Shown one piece after another: positions 23,496 to 34,659 of a stretch of DNA of 64,000 bases. Within the stretch, counting starts at the first letter, position 1, and every line of letters begins with the position of its first letter. The translations under genes and the position numbers were made by a program. The stretch covers positions 558,001 to 622,000 of the forward strand of contig OY776119.1 of the NCBI GenBank assembly GCA_963675135.1, written 5' to 3'. The DNA is from Galeopsis tetrahit (lineage: Eukaryota > Streptophyta > Magnoliopsida > Lamiales > Lamiaceae). The notes below the pieces were generated by a model. That model was given only the letters and a program-made list of their open reading frames with translations. It was not told the DNA's origin and searched no databases.

Positions 23496-23579
23496 AGTAA
23501 GCACAAAAATTGTTAAGTGTCAAACTATTCAAGCTCGACAGAAATAGTTTGACACTTTACAGTTTTTGTACTTACTGTG
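23496..23579. repeat. Imperfect inverted repeat
   Basis: AGTAAGCACAAAAATTGTTA and its near-complement at the other end enclose about 20 bases. The same structure is at 50990-51071, and half of it is at 40238-40275. Confidence 0.75.
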
Positions 23580-24159
23580 CTCGAATTGTTCAAAATTTGT
23601 TAAGTGTCAAAAACTTGTTTTTGGATCTATTGAAACTCATTTAATATTGATATATATAGTTAACATATGTGTCTTGTAACAGATGAGAGATATTAATTGC
23701 AACAGATGAGAAATATTAACAACATAGCAATGCAAATTCTCGAAATTGATAAAATAAATGTATCAATTTAGTCTCAATTTTTTTGTAATTACATTTAACT
23801 TTTTTGGGACCAAAATAGAAAAAATTGCGAAAAAAATGTAGTACATTTAACTTTTTTGGGACCCTTTAAAAAAATGTAGAAAATTATGAGACTAAATTGA
23901 CTTCTATCTCTCATAATTTGTCTACTTTTCGAATTTGGTCCAAAGAAAAAGTATACCTTTTCGAGTTAGTCTCAATAATAAAAAATTATTCAATTTTAAA
24001 CCCAAGTTCGTTGAAAATTAAAAATAATGTCATTTTGTCGAGCCATATTTGGATAGCAGGCATTTATGGTTTATCATGTGTATGTATGTGCGGTAGTTTG
24101 TTCAATTATATATGGCATATATCGTTCCATGTTTGGTTGGTGGTATATATATCGATTAG

Positions 24160-24542
24160 TTGCCAAAGGATTCCACTAGTGCTTAGTCCTTTGGTCAAAC
24201 CAACAAAAGTTTGCATCGTACTCAGTATTGTTGTCTCCCAAAAAATGGCCACTTAGACAGTTTGATGTGAATAATGCCTTTCTCCATGGCACTTTTTCCG
24301 ATGAGGTATACATGACCCAGCCTCCAGGCTTTGTTGACAAAACTTTCCCTTCGTATATATGCAAACTTCAGAAATCAATTTACGGTCTTAAGCATGCACC
24401 TCGAACCTAGCTAGTACAACGCCCTTTGTTCGTTTCTATCAGGTATTGGTTTCAACCAATCAAATCGGATGAATCTCTCTTTGTCTATAATAAAGATAGA
24501 ATCAGTGCATATTTCTTAGTACATATCTATGCTCGAATCCAG
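24160..24542 (+). pseudogene. Copia reverse transcriptase fragment
   Basis: Plus-strand reading gives copia RT blocks: RQFDVNNAFLHGTFSDEVYM, QPPGFVDKTFPSYICKL, KSIYGLKHAPRT, then SDESLFVYNKDRISAYFLV with a stop and frame changes. It then jumps to RNase H sequence that is split by the Ty3-type element at 24548 and resumes at 28384. The parallel copy at 51720-52486 shows the same internal deletion without the insertion. Confidence 0.85.
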
Positions 24543-24750
24543 TCTTTTGATTCGGGTGGAATTTACACATTTTTTATGCACATGTGAAGCTCATTTTTAG
24601 TGTTATTTCACTGATTTATGGGTCGATTATGATTGTTTTGGTCGAAATAAGAGAAAAATTGTGTTTTGTCGATTTTGTAGGTAAAACGATGAATTTTGGG
24701 AGCAAAACACCTACAACAAGTCATTGGACCAAAAAAAGGAGTGCACCATT

Positions 24751-26439
24751 TTGTAGGACGTAAAAAATAGCGCTTCTTGGGAGGCAACCCAAAGTTTTAT
24801 AGCTTTCATATTTTTCTTGTTTTAGTAGTTTTGATAGCTTAGTTTTTTTTGTAGATATGGATTAGGAACATCATGGATATACTTTCTTGAAGAATGAAGA
24901 AGAAAGTAAAGCCAACTTTGGAAAGAGGAAGCAAGTGGTGCAATGGTGATCTTTGAAGAGATTGGGATGTGCAAGGAGGGAGGTAACAACTCGTAGCCCT
25001 AAATTTAGAATTTTTACATAGTAAAATTCTAAGTTTGGGTGAGTTATTTTTTTCTTTTTCATTTTTTCACTATATTTGTTATCCCTTGCACCGGGTTTGT
25101 CATTCTATTGTGTTACATTTTGCACTGGCGTACGCTTAGCTTCATATGCTTATATTGTTTAAGTTGATCATGTGTTGGGTAGTGTACTTATGGGGAAATG
25201 TGAGCATGGGTAATCGTTGAAATCCATAGTTGAGTAGTGTGGTGATTTCTATTTGCTTTGAATGTATGCATGATTAGTGATGGATAGTAGTGTTCATGTT
25301 ATGTTCATAATTGTTGATTTGTGATGCATTGAGGGCATGATGTATTGTTGTTGGGGACATTTGATGAATGTGAAAGTTCTATTGAATAAACTGGTCAGAA
25401 TTTAGCCCTAAATCGAACTTTAATCTGCTTTAGTTCATTTGAGAGTGAATTAGGTTATTTCTAGTGATCTTAGAACTTGCCCAAGTTCTTGTTTGAAAGC
25501 ATGATTGTGTGAGACTTTGTGATATGATATAGGCCATCTTTCGTTTTGAAGAGTCACTTAGCCAAAATTTCCGAAAACCGAAGTAATCTTCCGTAGTTAG
25601 CCCCTTTGAACCTAATTCTTCATTTTCTTGGCAAACTACAATGTTAACCACTTAGCCTTTTAGAGCCTTTGATACCTATATTTAGTGGGGGATAAAAGAC
25701 AAAGTGAAAAAACATGTGCTTAAATATCTTTGGTTTAAGGAAAAGTTCGAATGAGTTGAAAAAGAGAAAAGATGAAAATAAATGAAAAAAAAATCATGAT
25801 AAAAGAAAAGAGGGTCAAAGAGCGAGCCCCAAGAGCTTGAAAAAAACTTGGTTAAAAAAGATGAGGTGATGAATGCTTGAAAAAGAAAGAAAATGAAAAG
25901 TGAGGATAGAGATTGTAAGCTTTGAAAGTGAAAGCACAAATTGTAAAACAACAAGCTTTATCCTCCATTAGAAGAGTCAGAATTCCAAATTCATCCTACC
26001 TTGTCCAAAGAGCCAATGTTACATCCTTGATTAAGCCATATTGATCACATTGTTGAACACTTGAGTGGTGTAGAAAGTAGAATGTGGGCAAGCTTATGGT
26101 GATTGCATAACATAACTTGGTTGTTGAGTGCATTTATATCCTCAATTTGTTTGTGTGTTTGAGAGAAACACTCTATCATGTGAGTAGAGAGCTTGAGCAT
26201 TTGGATTTTATTCCCCCTTCACAATGTGTTGTGTACTTGTGCATTCTTTGATCTATGAGTGTAAATTGCAATAATGAGCCTATGACCATCATTGAGAAAG
26301 CACTTTGAGAAAGAGACCTCTCCACACTTTACTTTGCATGTGTGATTTGCATTGAATATTCCATTGTGATCATTCCACCCTCATTACTTTAAGTGCTTAG
26401 TTGTTTCAGGACAAACAACATTTTATGTTTGGGGGAGTT
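24751..26439 (+). other. Interior of the Ty3-type remnant, noncoding
   Basis: No long reading frame. The sequence is purine-rich around 25680-25930 and ends in the polypurine tract at 26428-26437. Confidence 0.6.
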
Positions 26440-28378
26440 TGATTCGGGTGGAATTTACACTTTTTTTATGCCCATGTAAAGCTCATTTTTAGTTTGATTT
26501 CATTGATTTATGGGTCGATTATGATTGTTTTGGTCGAAATAAGAGAAAGTTGGTGTTTTGTCAATTTTGTAGGTAAAACGATGGATTTTGGAAGAAAAAC
26601 ACCTACCACAAGTCATTGGACCAAAACGAGGAGTGCACCATTGGATCCGGCTCAACAAATGGAGGGGAATAGCAAAAAGAACCAAGTCGATCGGAGGCCG
26701 GAAGCTCAAGAAACGGAGGGACGAACTTGGAGGACGAAAACGAAGGACGAAAGGCCGAATACGAAAGTTGGAGGACGAAAACGAACAGTCCCAACCCACG
26801 CCTAATTTACGAACTTATGGCCTGGCCGGACGTAATCACTCACCCGGCCGGGTGGCCCCTATTTCGCCCATCTCGCCCATTTTACACCTCGCCCGGCCGG
26901 GCCACCTTCCCACCCGGCCGGGCCACTCAATTTTCGGTGTCAAATGTGTATTTTCTCCATTTTTTAGGGACTTACTTGCAATTCTTACCCCCAAACCGGG
27001 ATATTAGTCAATTTAGTCCCATAACTTTTAATCTTTTCTGAAATGGTCCCAAAAAAGTTAAATTTATCAATTTAATCCCATTTATTTCTAATTTGTTTTG
27101 AAATGGTCCTAAAAAGTTAAATGTATCAATTTAGTCCCAAAAAAAGTTAAATGTACCAATTTAGTCCCAATTTTTCACAATTGCATTCAACTTTTTTGGG
27201 TTCAAAACAAAACAAATTGTGAAAAAATGGGACTAAATTGGTACATTTAATTTTTTGGGACCAAAACAAAAAAAATGGGACTAAATTGATACATTTAACT
27301 TTTTTGGGACCATTACAAAAAAGGTAGAAAGTTATGGGACTAAATTGGTTTATCCCCCCCTCCCCCAAACCCTACCCCAACACTATAAATACCCCCATTC
27401 TTGAATTCAAACAACATCACCCCATTCTCCAAGCATTCTTACACACAAACACACATTTGGAGGTAATTATCATCCATTTCTTCAATTCTCCATCAAATCA
27501 AGCAAGGATGACACCAATAGCTTTGAATTTCATCACCCATTAGACTAAATTTTCTTATTCTCTCTCTTCTTATTTGCTTATTTCATTAGTTTGTTATAGT
27601 TAGAGCATGATGATTGTTGGCTATAACACTTTTGGTACTAGGGGACTTGTAAATACTTTTGATGAAGTTTATGAATTAATATTTTGCTTAATTGGTGTTT
27701 GTGTGGCTTAATTCTATTTGAATGTTTGATTTCCATTGCAAAACATGTTATTAGTGTACAATAGTGATGTGTTAATCTTAGTCAATTGAAATTGAATTCA
27801 GAAATCTCTTTTGATTAATTGATTGCAAGTATTCAACCTAATTTTATCGAGAGATCGAGAGATGATCAATGATTAGGAGCATGTGTGATGATCTTACGGG
27901 CTGAATTGGGTTTTATGATGTAATTGAGGTAGAGATACGAGATTGGATCATATTTCTCTTGGGTTATTTGGATCGAGAGAACTTTTAACTCATTATTTTG
28001 TGATCAATCTTATAGAAAAAATCACACCACCATTTGAGTAGATTGTTAATCATAGATGGATTCATTAGTATTGCATGTGCCTTGGAACCTACCTTCTCTT
28101 ATTTGAGTTTTACTCGTATTTTCTTCATTTTTGTGATTTGCATGAGCCAATTTCATCGATTCTCTTTATTACTCTTTAATTGTTTATTCGTGACACTTAG
28201 GTAGATAATTAGGGGTAATTACAACCTTCAAACTTATCGATCACGTCTATTTAGAATTCAATCAACAAAATACACTTTTACACTACACCTCTCTGTGGGA
28301 TCGAACTTGTACTTATCACGCTACGATATACACCGTACACTTACGGTTGTGTATTGGTGTTAGATAATACATGAATCA
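26440..28378 (+). repeat. 3' LTR of the Ty3-type remnant
   Basis: This LTR runs from TGATTCGGGTGGAATTTACA to CATGAATCA. It contains a GC-rich stretch with several ACCCGGCCGGG palindromes (26840-26930) and an inserted inverted-repeat element (26999-27352). Confidence 0.8.
26999..27352. mobile_element. GTCCC-type inverted-repeat MITE inside the LTR
   Basis: The left end GGGATATTAGTCAATTTAGTC and right end GACTAAATTGGTTTATCC are complementary. Between them, units of AAAAAGTTAAATGTACCAAT face each other. The family recurs in introns and flanks of genes C, D and E. No clean target duplication is visible here. Confidence 0.65.
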
Positions 28379-28383
28379 TCTTT

Positions 28384-28729
28384 GAAGCACATTGCCATTG
28401 ATTTTCACTTAATTTGTTTGTGACCTAGTCAAATCATCTCAACTACGAGTCTCTCACGTCTCATCTACTTACCAATTAGCTGATGCCCTCACCAAATAAC
28501 CACTGCCTCAGCTCGTCTACAACTTCTTATGGTTAGTCTTACCAACGGTGCTCCATCTTGAGGGAGTGTATTAGGAATAATATATTAAATATTATTTGTT
28601 ATTTTCATATCTTATCTTCTATTTCATATCTTTTCATATATGTCAAGTTATTGCTATATAACAAACATTGTACTCCCTTATTCATTAATTAAGTCAGTAT
28701 ACAATATTATATTTGTATATATTCTAATA
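28384..28729 (+). pseudogene. Copia RNase H end and 3' LTR, continuation of the split fragment
   Basis: The sequence resumes with the final RNase H residues (KHIAIDFHFV-like) and reaches a purine tract. An LTR at 28569-28729 (TATTAGGAATAAT to TTCTAATA) follows, related to the LTR of the 30155-34654 element. The matching LTR in the duplicate block is 52346-52486. Confidence 0.8.
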
Positions 28730-28739
28730 GGTAGACCCC

Positions 28740-29720
28740 ATCAACATATTTTTATATCTATTTATTCAATATCAATTTGGTAATTTTTCTATTAAAGTTG
28801 ACCGTAACGTCATAAGCTCTATTTGGCTAACATATAAAAAACCACTTTTCAAGAGATTGAGCTTAAAAAAGAAACAGTCTAACCACGATGGGTGAACTTA
28901 TAATTTGGACTCAAATAAAATAATTCATTGGCCCCACAACAAACAAACAACCCAGAAAATTAATAGTGGGTCTTGTACGTGTGCACTCATTCACTTGGAT
29001 TCTTTTAAACAGTAACTGTGTTGCAATTTTTAATAATATTGTGTTGCACGTTTAAAATAAATATTATTTCAATGAAATACAATCTAAAATAAATATGGAT
29101 TTGGAGTTATATAGACTCAAATTCATTTGAACCAAGTGCTACTTATGCTCCTTTATTCTACAAAATGTAAAAACGAAACAAATGGAACGAAAACTAGAAG
29201 AAAACCGTCATAACACAATTATAGCATCAGAATAAAAGAAAAAGAGACGATAAAGAATGAGAAAAAATCAGGAGGGCGGGTCGGACGGGTCCGGAGCGGG
29301 TCAATTGCATATATGCATTTGAGTGAAAAAATATCTCTGGCGCCAGTCAGTACTACCCTGAAATCACTCTGCAGCTTACCCATGTGATTCATTTATTTAA
29401 TGAGGGTCCATATTTAATTTATTTGACCTATACCTGCCTCACCAATCATTTCAGAATGCTTAATTGCATTATATTTAAATCTATTAAACTATCATTAAAA
29501 TTTTATTGAACTATTTTTTTCATCAAACTATACAAATTAATATCAATATTTTACACAAAAATCACTACACTAAAATTTCAGGTCAAATTTCTTATGTATG
29601 TCGCACATGATTTTATTAAATAGCTATATTCATCGAATATTAATATATATTAATCACAAAAAAAATCCCCCTCACCATTACGGCAGTTGATTCACTAGTC
29701 AGAGTGTTATATGTATATAC
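28740..29720 (+). repeat. Duplicated intergenic module
   Basis: 28740-29010 matches 40600-40860 and 52495-52790 (TCAATTTGGTAATTTTTCTA, TGGGTGAACTTATAATT). 29340-29700 matches 9640-10020 and 52890-53280. No gene. Confidence 0.75.
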
Positions 29721-29727
29721 ATTAAAA

Positions 29728-29862
29728 ACTCGTTTGCTTAGTGGGTTTAGAGGGTACGTTAGATGTGTAAACTCATTTCAACCCACCATATAATCATCAT
29801 GGACTGTGGTGAGTTTACATACCTAACCTACCCTCTAAAATTCACTAAGCAAACAAGCTCTA
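29728..29862. mobile_element. Foldback MITE-like inverted repeat
   Basis: Arms of about 50 bases (GTTTGCTTAGTGGGTTTAGA ... GTGTAAACTCA, and its complement at the right) enclose a short loop. The target duplication is unclear. Confidence 0.65.
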
Positions 29863-30042
29863 ATATTGTACGAAATTGAGTGCTCACAACTTATCATTCA
29901 CATCATGTACCAATTGCGTGTACGCAACTGATAACTTAATTGCTGAATGTAGGTTCATTTCAACCCACATCATGTACCAACATTGTATAAATATTTGATC
30001 GATTCATTTGTATAGAGAGCTAGTTAGCTAACTGCATTAATA

Positions 30043-30150
30043 CTCTCTCCGTCCCACAAAAATACTCACGTTTTCCTTTTTTGAATATTCCAAATTATAA
30101 TTACATTTTTTATTTTACTTGAGTATTAAATATCTTTGGGACGGAGGGAG
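30043..30150. mobile_element. Stowaway-like MITE
   Basis: A 108-bp element with CTCTCTCCGTCCCAC and GGGACGGAGGGAG ends, flanked by TA on both sides. The copia element at 30155 inserted exactly at its right border, so the GTAGA duplication overlaps its flanking TA. Confidence 0.85.
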
Positions 30151-30154
30151 TAGA

Positions 30155-30339
30155 TATAAAGAAACAATGAATAGGGAAATTATGATTTCATTGAATGAAT
30201 GTAAAGTGTTTACAAGAGAGGTATTTATAGATACAAAATGTATCTATATTTACAAGATATGAATAAATATTTACATCAAAGATAACGATAAATCATAATA
30301 TTAAAAGATACAAATCTTTATAATATTATATTCCTAATA
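30155..30339 (-). repeat. 3' LTR of the young copia element
   Basis: A 185-bp LTR, TATAAAG to TTCCTAATA on the plus strand. The sole difference from the other LTR is C against G in the AAAGATAA(C/G)GATAAATC context. Confidence 0.93.
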
Positions 30340-30346
30340 CGCCCCC

Positions 30347-32167
30347 TCAAGATGGAGCACCGTAGGAGAGTCCAATCTTGGTCATAAGTAGTTGTAGTCG
30401 AGCACGAGGTAATGGCTTGGTGAGAGCATCAGCAAGTTGGTCTGCGGACGAAACATGTGAGACTCTAAGCTGAGATGTCTTGATCAAGTCTCGAACAAAA
30501 TGAAAATCAATTGCAATATGCTTCATTCGAGAGTGAAAGACAGGATTTGAACAGAGATAAGTGGCCCCAATATTATCACAGTAGATAACAGGAAGAGTCG
30601 GAACTGAGAAACACAATTCATGAAATAAGGACTTTAACCATTGAACTTCAGAGGCAGCGGAGGCAATGGCACGATACTCGGCTTCCGTGGAAGAACGAGC
30701 AACTGATTTTTGTTTCTTTGAAGACCATGAAATAGGATTAGCCCCAAGAAATACAATGTAAGCACTTGTAGAAGTACGATCATCACTGTTGCCAGCCCAA
30801 TCAGCATCAGTGAAACAATGTAGAGATGAGGAAGGTTCAGGTTTCAAGGTTATTCCTACATCTCGAGTCCCATTTAAATAACGAAGAAGACGTTTAACTG
30901 CACCCCAATGAGTAGTGGTTGGAGCATGCATAAACTGAGATAACTTGTGAACAGCAAATGCAATATCAGGTCTGGTGAGTTGGAGATATTGAAGACTACC
31001 AAGTACCTGACGAAATTGAGTGGCATCAGCAGGAGGTGTCCCATCCGAAAGAGAGAGACGAGCTGAGGTGGATAGTGGAGTCTGAACTGGTTTCGAGGTG
31101 ATCATGTTATACCGAGTAAGGAGATCAACCACATACTTTCGTTGGGAAAGAAAGCATGATTTCTTGGTACGAAGAACTTCCACACCTAGGAAGTAGGAAA
31201 GGGGGCCCAAATCTTTCACTGAAAATTTTGTACCAAGGTCCGTAGCCACTCGATTGAGGAAGGGAATGTTATTTCCTGTGAGAATCAGATCATCAACATA
31301 CACAAGGAAATATGCAATAACACCAGATTTATTGTACACAAAAAGAGACTCATCAGACTTTGTGTGAATAAATCCAATCCCTTCCAAGAACGTCCTAAGA
31401 GCATAATACCAAGTACGAGGTGCCTGTTTTAAACCATAAATGGACTTATGCAGTTTACAAACATAGGATGGAAAAGTTTTATCAACAAAACCAGGGGGTT
31501 GTGCCATGTAGACTGTGTCAGACAGGGTACCGTGAAGAAAAGCATTATTCACATCAAACTGTTGAAGGGGCCAATTTCGAGTAACTGCAATACTGAGAAC
31601 AGCTCGAACAGTTGAAGGTTTGACAACAGGACTGAAGGTTTCAAAGAAATCAACACCCGGACGCTGATGAAAACCTTTGGCCACAAGGCGTGCTTTAAAT
31701 TTTTCTAGGGACCCATCAGGCTTGCGTTTGATGCGAAAGACCCACTTGGAGCCAACTATATTTTGAGACTCATCAGGGGGAACCAAATCCCAAGTTCCAT
31801 TCCTGAGAAGAGCATCAAACTCGGAGGACATGGCTTCCCTCCACCGTTCATCTTTCAAGGCTTGAGAAACACAACTTGGTTCAGTATCAGAAGGTAAAGC
31901 CGATGTAAGACAATACCTTGAATTGGGCTTGAAGATCTTGTTTTGAGACCGAGTGACCATACTGGATCTGTGCAAGGCCGGAGGTGGTGAAGGTGGTGCG
32001 GGGGGTCGCGGAGGAGCGTTTGGCGGCACAAGAGCAGCTAGAGGCTGGATAGGGTGGGCGAGAGGTGGGTTTTCGGTATTTGGGGTGATGGGGGGTGTAT
32101 TTATCGAAACAGGAGGTGTGTTCAGCGGAACAGTGGGTGTAACAGGGGGAGGGGGTGCATTTATCAA
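30347..32167 (-). CDS. Copia reverse transcriptase and RNase H
   Basis: A 606-residue open frame. A Pro/Thr-rich linker (about residues 1-75) leads into the copia RT: WVFRIKRKPDGSLEKFKARL, QQFDVNNAFLHGTL, KSIYGLKQAPRTW and the catalytic YVDDLILTG. The RNase H part has FTDADWAG, ARSSTEAEYRAIASAA and YCDNIGATYL, and ends near DALTKPLPRARL. The frame is intact over this part. In the element it belongs to one gag-pol frame, but a one-base shift in a run of C near 32200 separates it from the integrase part. It makes cDNA of the element within cytoplasmic particles; here translation from the normal start would fail. Confidence 0.9.
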   Translation of the reverse strand: MINAPPPPVTPTVPLNTPPVSINTPPITPNTENPPLAHPIQPLAALVPPNAPPRPPAPPSPPPALHRSSMVTRSQNKIFKPNSRYCLTSALPSDTEPSCVSQALKDERWREAMSSEFDALLRNGTWDLVPPDESQNIVGSKWVFRIKRKPDGSLEKFKARLVAKGFHQRPGVDFFETFSPVVKPSTVRAVLSIAVTRNWPLQQFDVNNAFLHGTLSDTVYMAQPPGFVDKTFPSYVCKLHKSIYGLKQAPRTWYYALRTFLEGIGFIHTKSDESLFVYNKSGVIAYFLVYVDDLILTGNNIPFLNRVATDLGTKFSVKDLGPLSYFLGVEVLRTKKSCFLSQRKYVVDLLTRYNMITSKPVQTPLSTSARLSLSDGTPPADATQFRQVLGSLQYLQLTRPDIAFAVHKLSQFMHAPTTTHWGAVKRLLRYLNGTRDVGITLKPEPSSSLHCFTDADWAGNSDDRTSTSAYIVFLGANPISWSSKKQKSVARSSTEAEYRAIASAASEVQWLKSLFHELCFSVPTLPVIYCDNIGATYLCSNPVFHSRMKHIAIDFHFVRDLIKTSQLRVSHVSSADQLADALTKPLPRARLQLLMTKIGLSYGAPS

Positions 32168-33926
32168 TTCAGTGGGTGTATCAGGAGTGGGGGTGTATAT
32201 ATCAGTTCTGGGGGTGTAACTGTCAGATCAGTGGGTACAGGAGGTGTATCTACCAGAACAGTGGGTGTGTCAGAAACTGAATTGATTTTGGCAAAGGGAA
32301 AGGTGTGTTCAACAAATTGAACATGGCGAGAGGTATATATTTTGTGGGTGGTAAGATCTAGGCATAGATAGGCACTTTGAGTGATGGAATATCCAATGAA
32401 AACACATGGCATGGAACGAGGGTCTAATTTGTGAGCAGTGTAGGGGCGGAGCCAAGGGTAGCATAAGCACCCAAAAACTCGAAGTTTGGATAGGTTAGGT
32501 GGTTGTTTTAAAAGGCATTGGAAGGAAGAAAACATGTTTAGGTTGACTTTAGGAAGGCGATTTATGATGTAGGTAGCGGCACAAACCGCATAAGGCTAGT
32601 ATGTGAGGGGCATGGAGGCGTGGTGTAGTAGGGCTAAGGCTGTATCAACAACATGTCTGTGACGACGTTCAGACATGTCGTTGTGCTCGGGAGTATGGGG
32701 TGGGGTGGTGAGGTGGGATATGCCATGGTTTTGGAGAAACGAGCGAAGAGCAATAAACTCTCCCCCATTATCTGTGTAAAGAGTTTTAATTTTGGTGTTG
32801 TAGTAATTTTCAACAATGGATTTAAAGGTCGAGAAGGTGGATAGGACATCCGATTTGCGTTTTAGGGGGTAGATCCACATGTATTTACTGAAATGGTCAA
32901 CAAATATGACATAATACTTAAAACCATCATGAGATATGACCGGAGATGACCATACATCGGAAAAGATAATTTCAAGGGGTGTATGTGAAACAATACTAGA
33001 TTAATTAAATGGTAGTTTGTGACTCTTAATACAATGACAAGAATCACAACTAAACAAATTTGCAGGATTACTAGGTAAACGAAATTTAGACAAAGTATGG
33101 GATAAAATTTTGAGAGATGGGTGACCTAAACGGGAATGCCAAATCGGAAGAGGAAGACGGTCGGAAATGAATGTGGTAGGTGAGGGTTTGGATGCTCGTG
33201 CCGGCCATACGTAAAGATTATCAATGCGACTCCCCACGAGGAGAACGCTCCCCGTACGACCATCTCGCACCTGAAAAGAAGTCGAACCAAAAATGACATC
33301 AACATTATTCTCTCGGCATAAGGTTGAAACATAAATTAAATTCTTTGCCATTTGTGGAACAACTAATACATTCGAGAATTTCAACATATCAAAATTGTGA
33401 AAAGATAAAGAACCGATATGAGAAATATGTAATCCGTTACCGTCACCAATAACTATGGTGTCAGAACCGAAATAGGGTGAATGTAGAGATAAATTTTGTA
33501 GATCAGCCGTGACATGATGGGATGCACCGGAGTCTAGGATCCAAGGGATGGAGTGTGTATGTGATATAGCCGAGTGGACGGAGGAGGTGTATGTACCAGT
33601 AGGGTGGGTGTGTATACTGGGTGGGGCGTATGTAGTAGTGGAGTGGTCGGAGGTGGTGTATGTACTAGCAGGGTAGGTGTATGTAGAAGAGGAGTGGGTG
33701 CGTAGATGCGGGGGTGTGTACTTACCGGAGTTGGGGGTGTACGCTGTTTTCTGGGAATTCTGCAAACTGGAGTGAATATAGCCGAGTTGACCCATCGAGT
33801 TAGGGATGGGTCGACTCGCTGGGTTGCTGGAGTGAGCGGGCGGCGGCGGGAGGTTGGGGCAGTAGCGCGCCGTGTGGCCTGGGGTGCGGCAGTATTGACA
33901 AGTCCCTAGATAGGGCTTGTGGGGCG
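32164..33926 (-). pseudogene. Copia gag zinc knuckle, protease and integrase with two stops
   Basis: One frame runs from the zinc knuckle CQYCRTPGHTARYC (about 33860-33900) through the protease (WILDSGASHHVT, about 33515-33545) and the pre-integrase zinc region (WHSRLGHPS). It is interrupted by TAA at 33001-33003. The integrase core follows (TLYTDNGGEF, HTPEHNDMSERRHRHV), then TAG at 32596-32598, then the integrase C-terminal part (VFGCLCYPWLRPY, CVFIGYS). All three segments stay in one frame, so the lesions are point changes. The frame shifts near 32200 before RT. Confidence 0.88.
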
Positions 33927-34469
33927 TTTATCGCGCGCGGGTGTCGCCAGATCTGGGACGCGCATCTGGTCGCGCCGATTGAGGAGGGTGTCTGCCGGCG
34001 ACCATTGCCGACGCCGGTGCCAGAGGGGAGGGAGACTGAGTCGCGATCTGGAGTTTGTTTGCAGGAGCAGCCATTGTTCAAGAGGAGCAGCGGAGGTGAA
34101 ATTTGTGGAATATGTGGAGAGGCAAAGGCTTCTGGTATTTTGGGGGAATACGGCTTCTGGTATTTTGGGGGAATAAGGAGAGGCTGTAACAATCAGGGGT
34201 TAAGAAGTGGAATTAATTAAGGATTCATTAATTAATTAATTAATTGATATTGATGGGGTAGAAGACTTGCAGAGCAGTAGGCCTGCAATTTGGAAGAAAA
34301 GTTGATTCTTCTTGGGCGGTGGTTATGCCGTGAAGAACTTCTTGGACGGTGGTTATGCCGTGAAGAAAGGTGTGGGTAATCGTGTGTTTTGAACGACGAA
34401 GAACGCCGAACAACGATTACGGGGTTGTGTGTGGGATCGAGGCGTGAGCCAATAGACTCGTTGATACCA
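33927..34469 (-). pseudogene. Gag start with large deletion, leader and primer site
   Basis: An ATG at about 34071 starts MAAPANKLQIATQSPSP, typical of copia gag N-termini. After about 45 codons the frame reaches a stop just before the zinc-knuckle region. The UBN2 gag body of about 250-300 residues is missing. The leader contains two small tandem duplications (TCTGGTATTTTGGGGGAATA near 34129-34175; GGTGGTTATGCCGTGAAGAA near 34319-34368). The primer site TGGTATCAACGAG (minus) is at about 34457-34469. Confidence 0.7.
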
Positions 34470-34654
34470 TATAAAGAAACAATGAATAGGGAAATTATGA
34501 TTTCATTGAATGAATGTAAAGTGTTTACAAGAGAGGTATTTATAGATACAAAATGTATCTATATTTACAAGATATGAATAAATATTTACATCAAAGATAA
34601 GGATAAATCATAATATTAAAAGATACAAATCTTTATAATATTATATTCCTAATA
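34470..34654 (-). repeat. 5' LTR of the young copia element
   Basis: 185 bp, one base different from 30155-30339. It is followed by the GTAGA target duplication at 34655-34659. Confidence 0.93.
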
Positions 34655-34659
34655 GTAGA

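Larger units (their letters stand above)
22860..24160 (+). repeat. Segmental duplicate of the 50.4-51.7 kb block
   Basis: From GTCAAGCATGCTTTGTTGAT at about 22928 onward, this block and 50400-51720 share order and sequence: a relic WSD exon 2, the AGTAAGCACAAAAATTG hairpin, a GTCCC-type repeat remnant, the GTCGAGCCAT block, and then a copia fragment. Small indels separate the copies. Confidence 0.8.
24548..28378 (+). mobile_element. Ty3-type LTR retrotransposon remnant inserted in a copia fragment
   Basis: The outer ends are TGATTC and GAATCA, perfect complements. A 5-bp duplication TCTTT lies outside (24543-24547, 28379-28383). A truncated left LTR (24548-24750) matches the start of the full right LTR (26440-28378, 1939 bp). 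The interior is only the 3' noncoding part: it opens with CGCTTCTTGGGAGGCAACCC, a phrase common before the 3' region of Tat/Athila-type elements, and ends in a purine tract TTTGGGGGAG before the right LTR. The rest of the left LTR, the primer site and all gag-pol are deleted. Confidence 0.85.
30155..34654 (-). mobile_element. Young Ty1/copia element, 4.5 kb, non-autonomous
   Basis: LTRs at 30155-30339 and 34470-34654 are both 185 bp and differ at one base. A 5-bp duplication GTAGA flanks them (30150-30154, 34655-34659). A Met-tRNA-type primer site adjoins the right LTR and a purine tract adjoins the left, so transcription runs on the minus strand. Pol is nearly whole: protease/pre-integrase, integrase, RT and RNase H can be followed with two in-frame stops (33001-33003, 32596-32598) and one frameshift in a C-run near 32200. 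Gag has lost most of its body. The near-identical LTRs suggest recent insertion, possibly mobilised in trans. Confidence 0.93.

Noticed and set aside
31953..32320. Gly-rich plus-strand frames
   Set aside because: They are antisense to the Pro/Thr-rich linker of the copia polyprotein.
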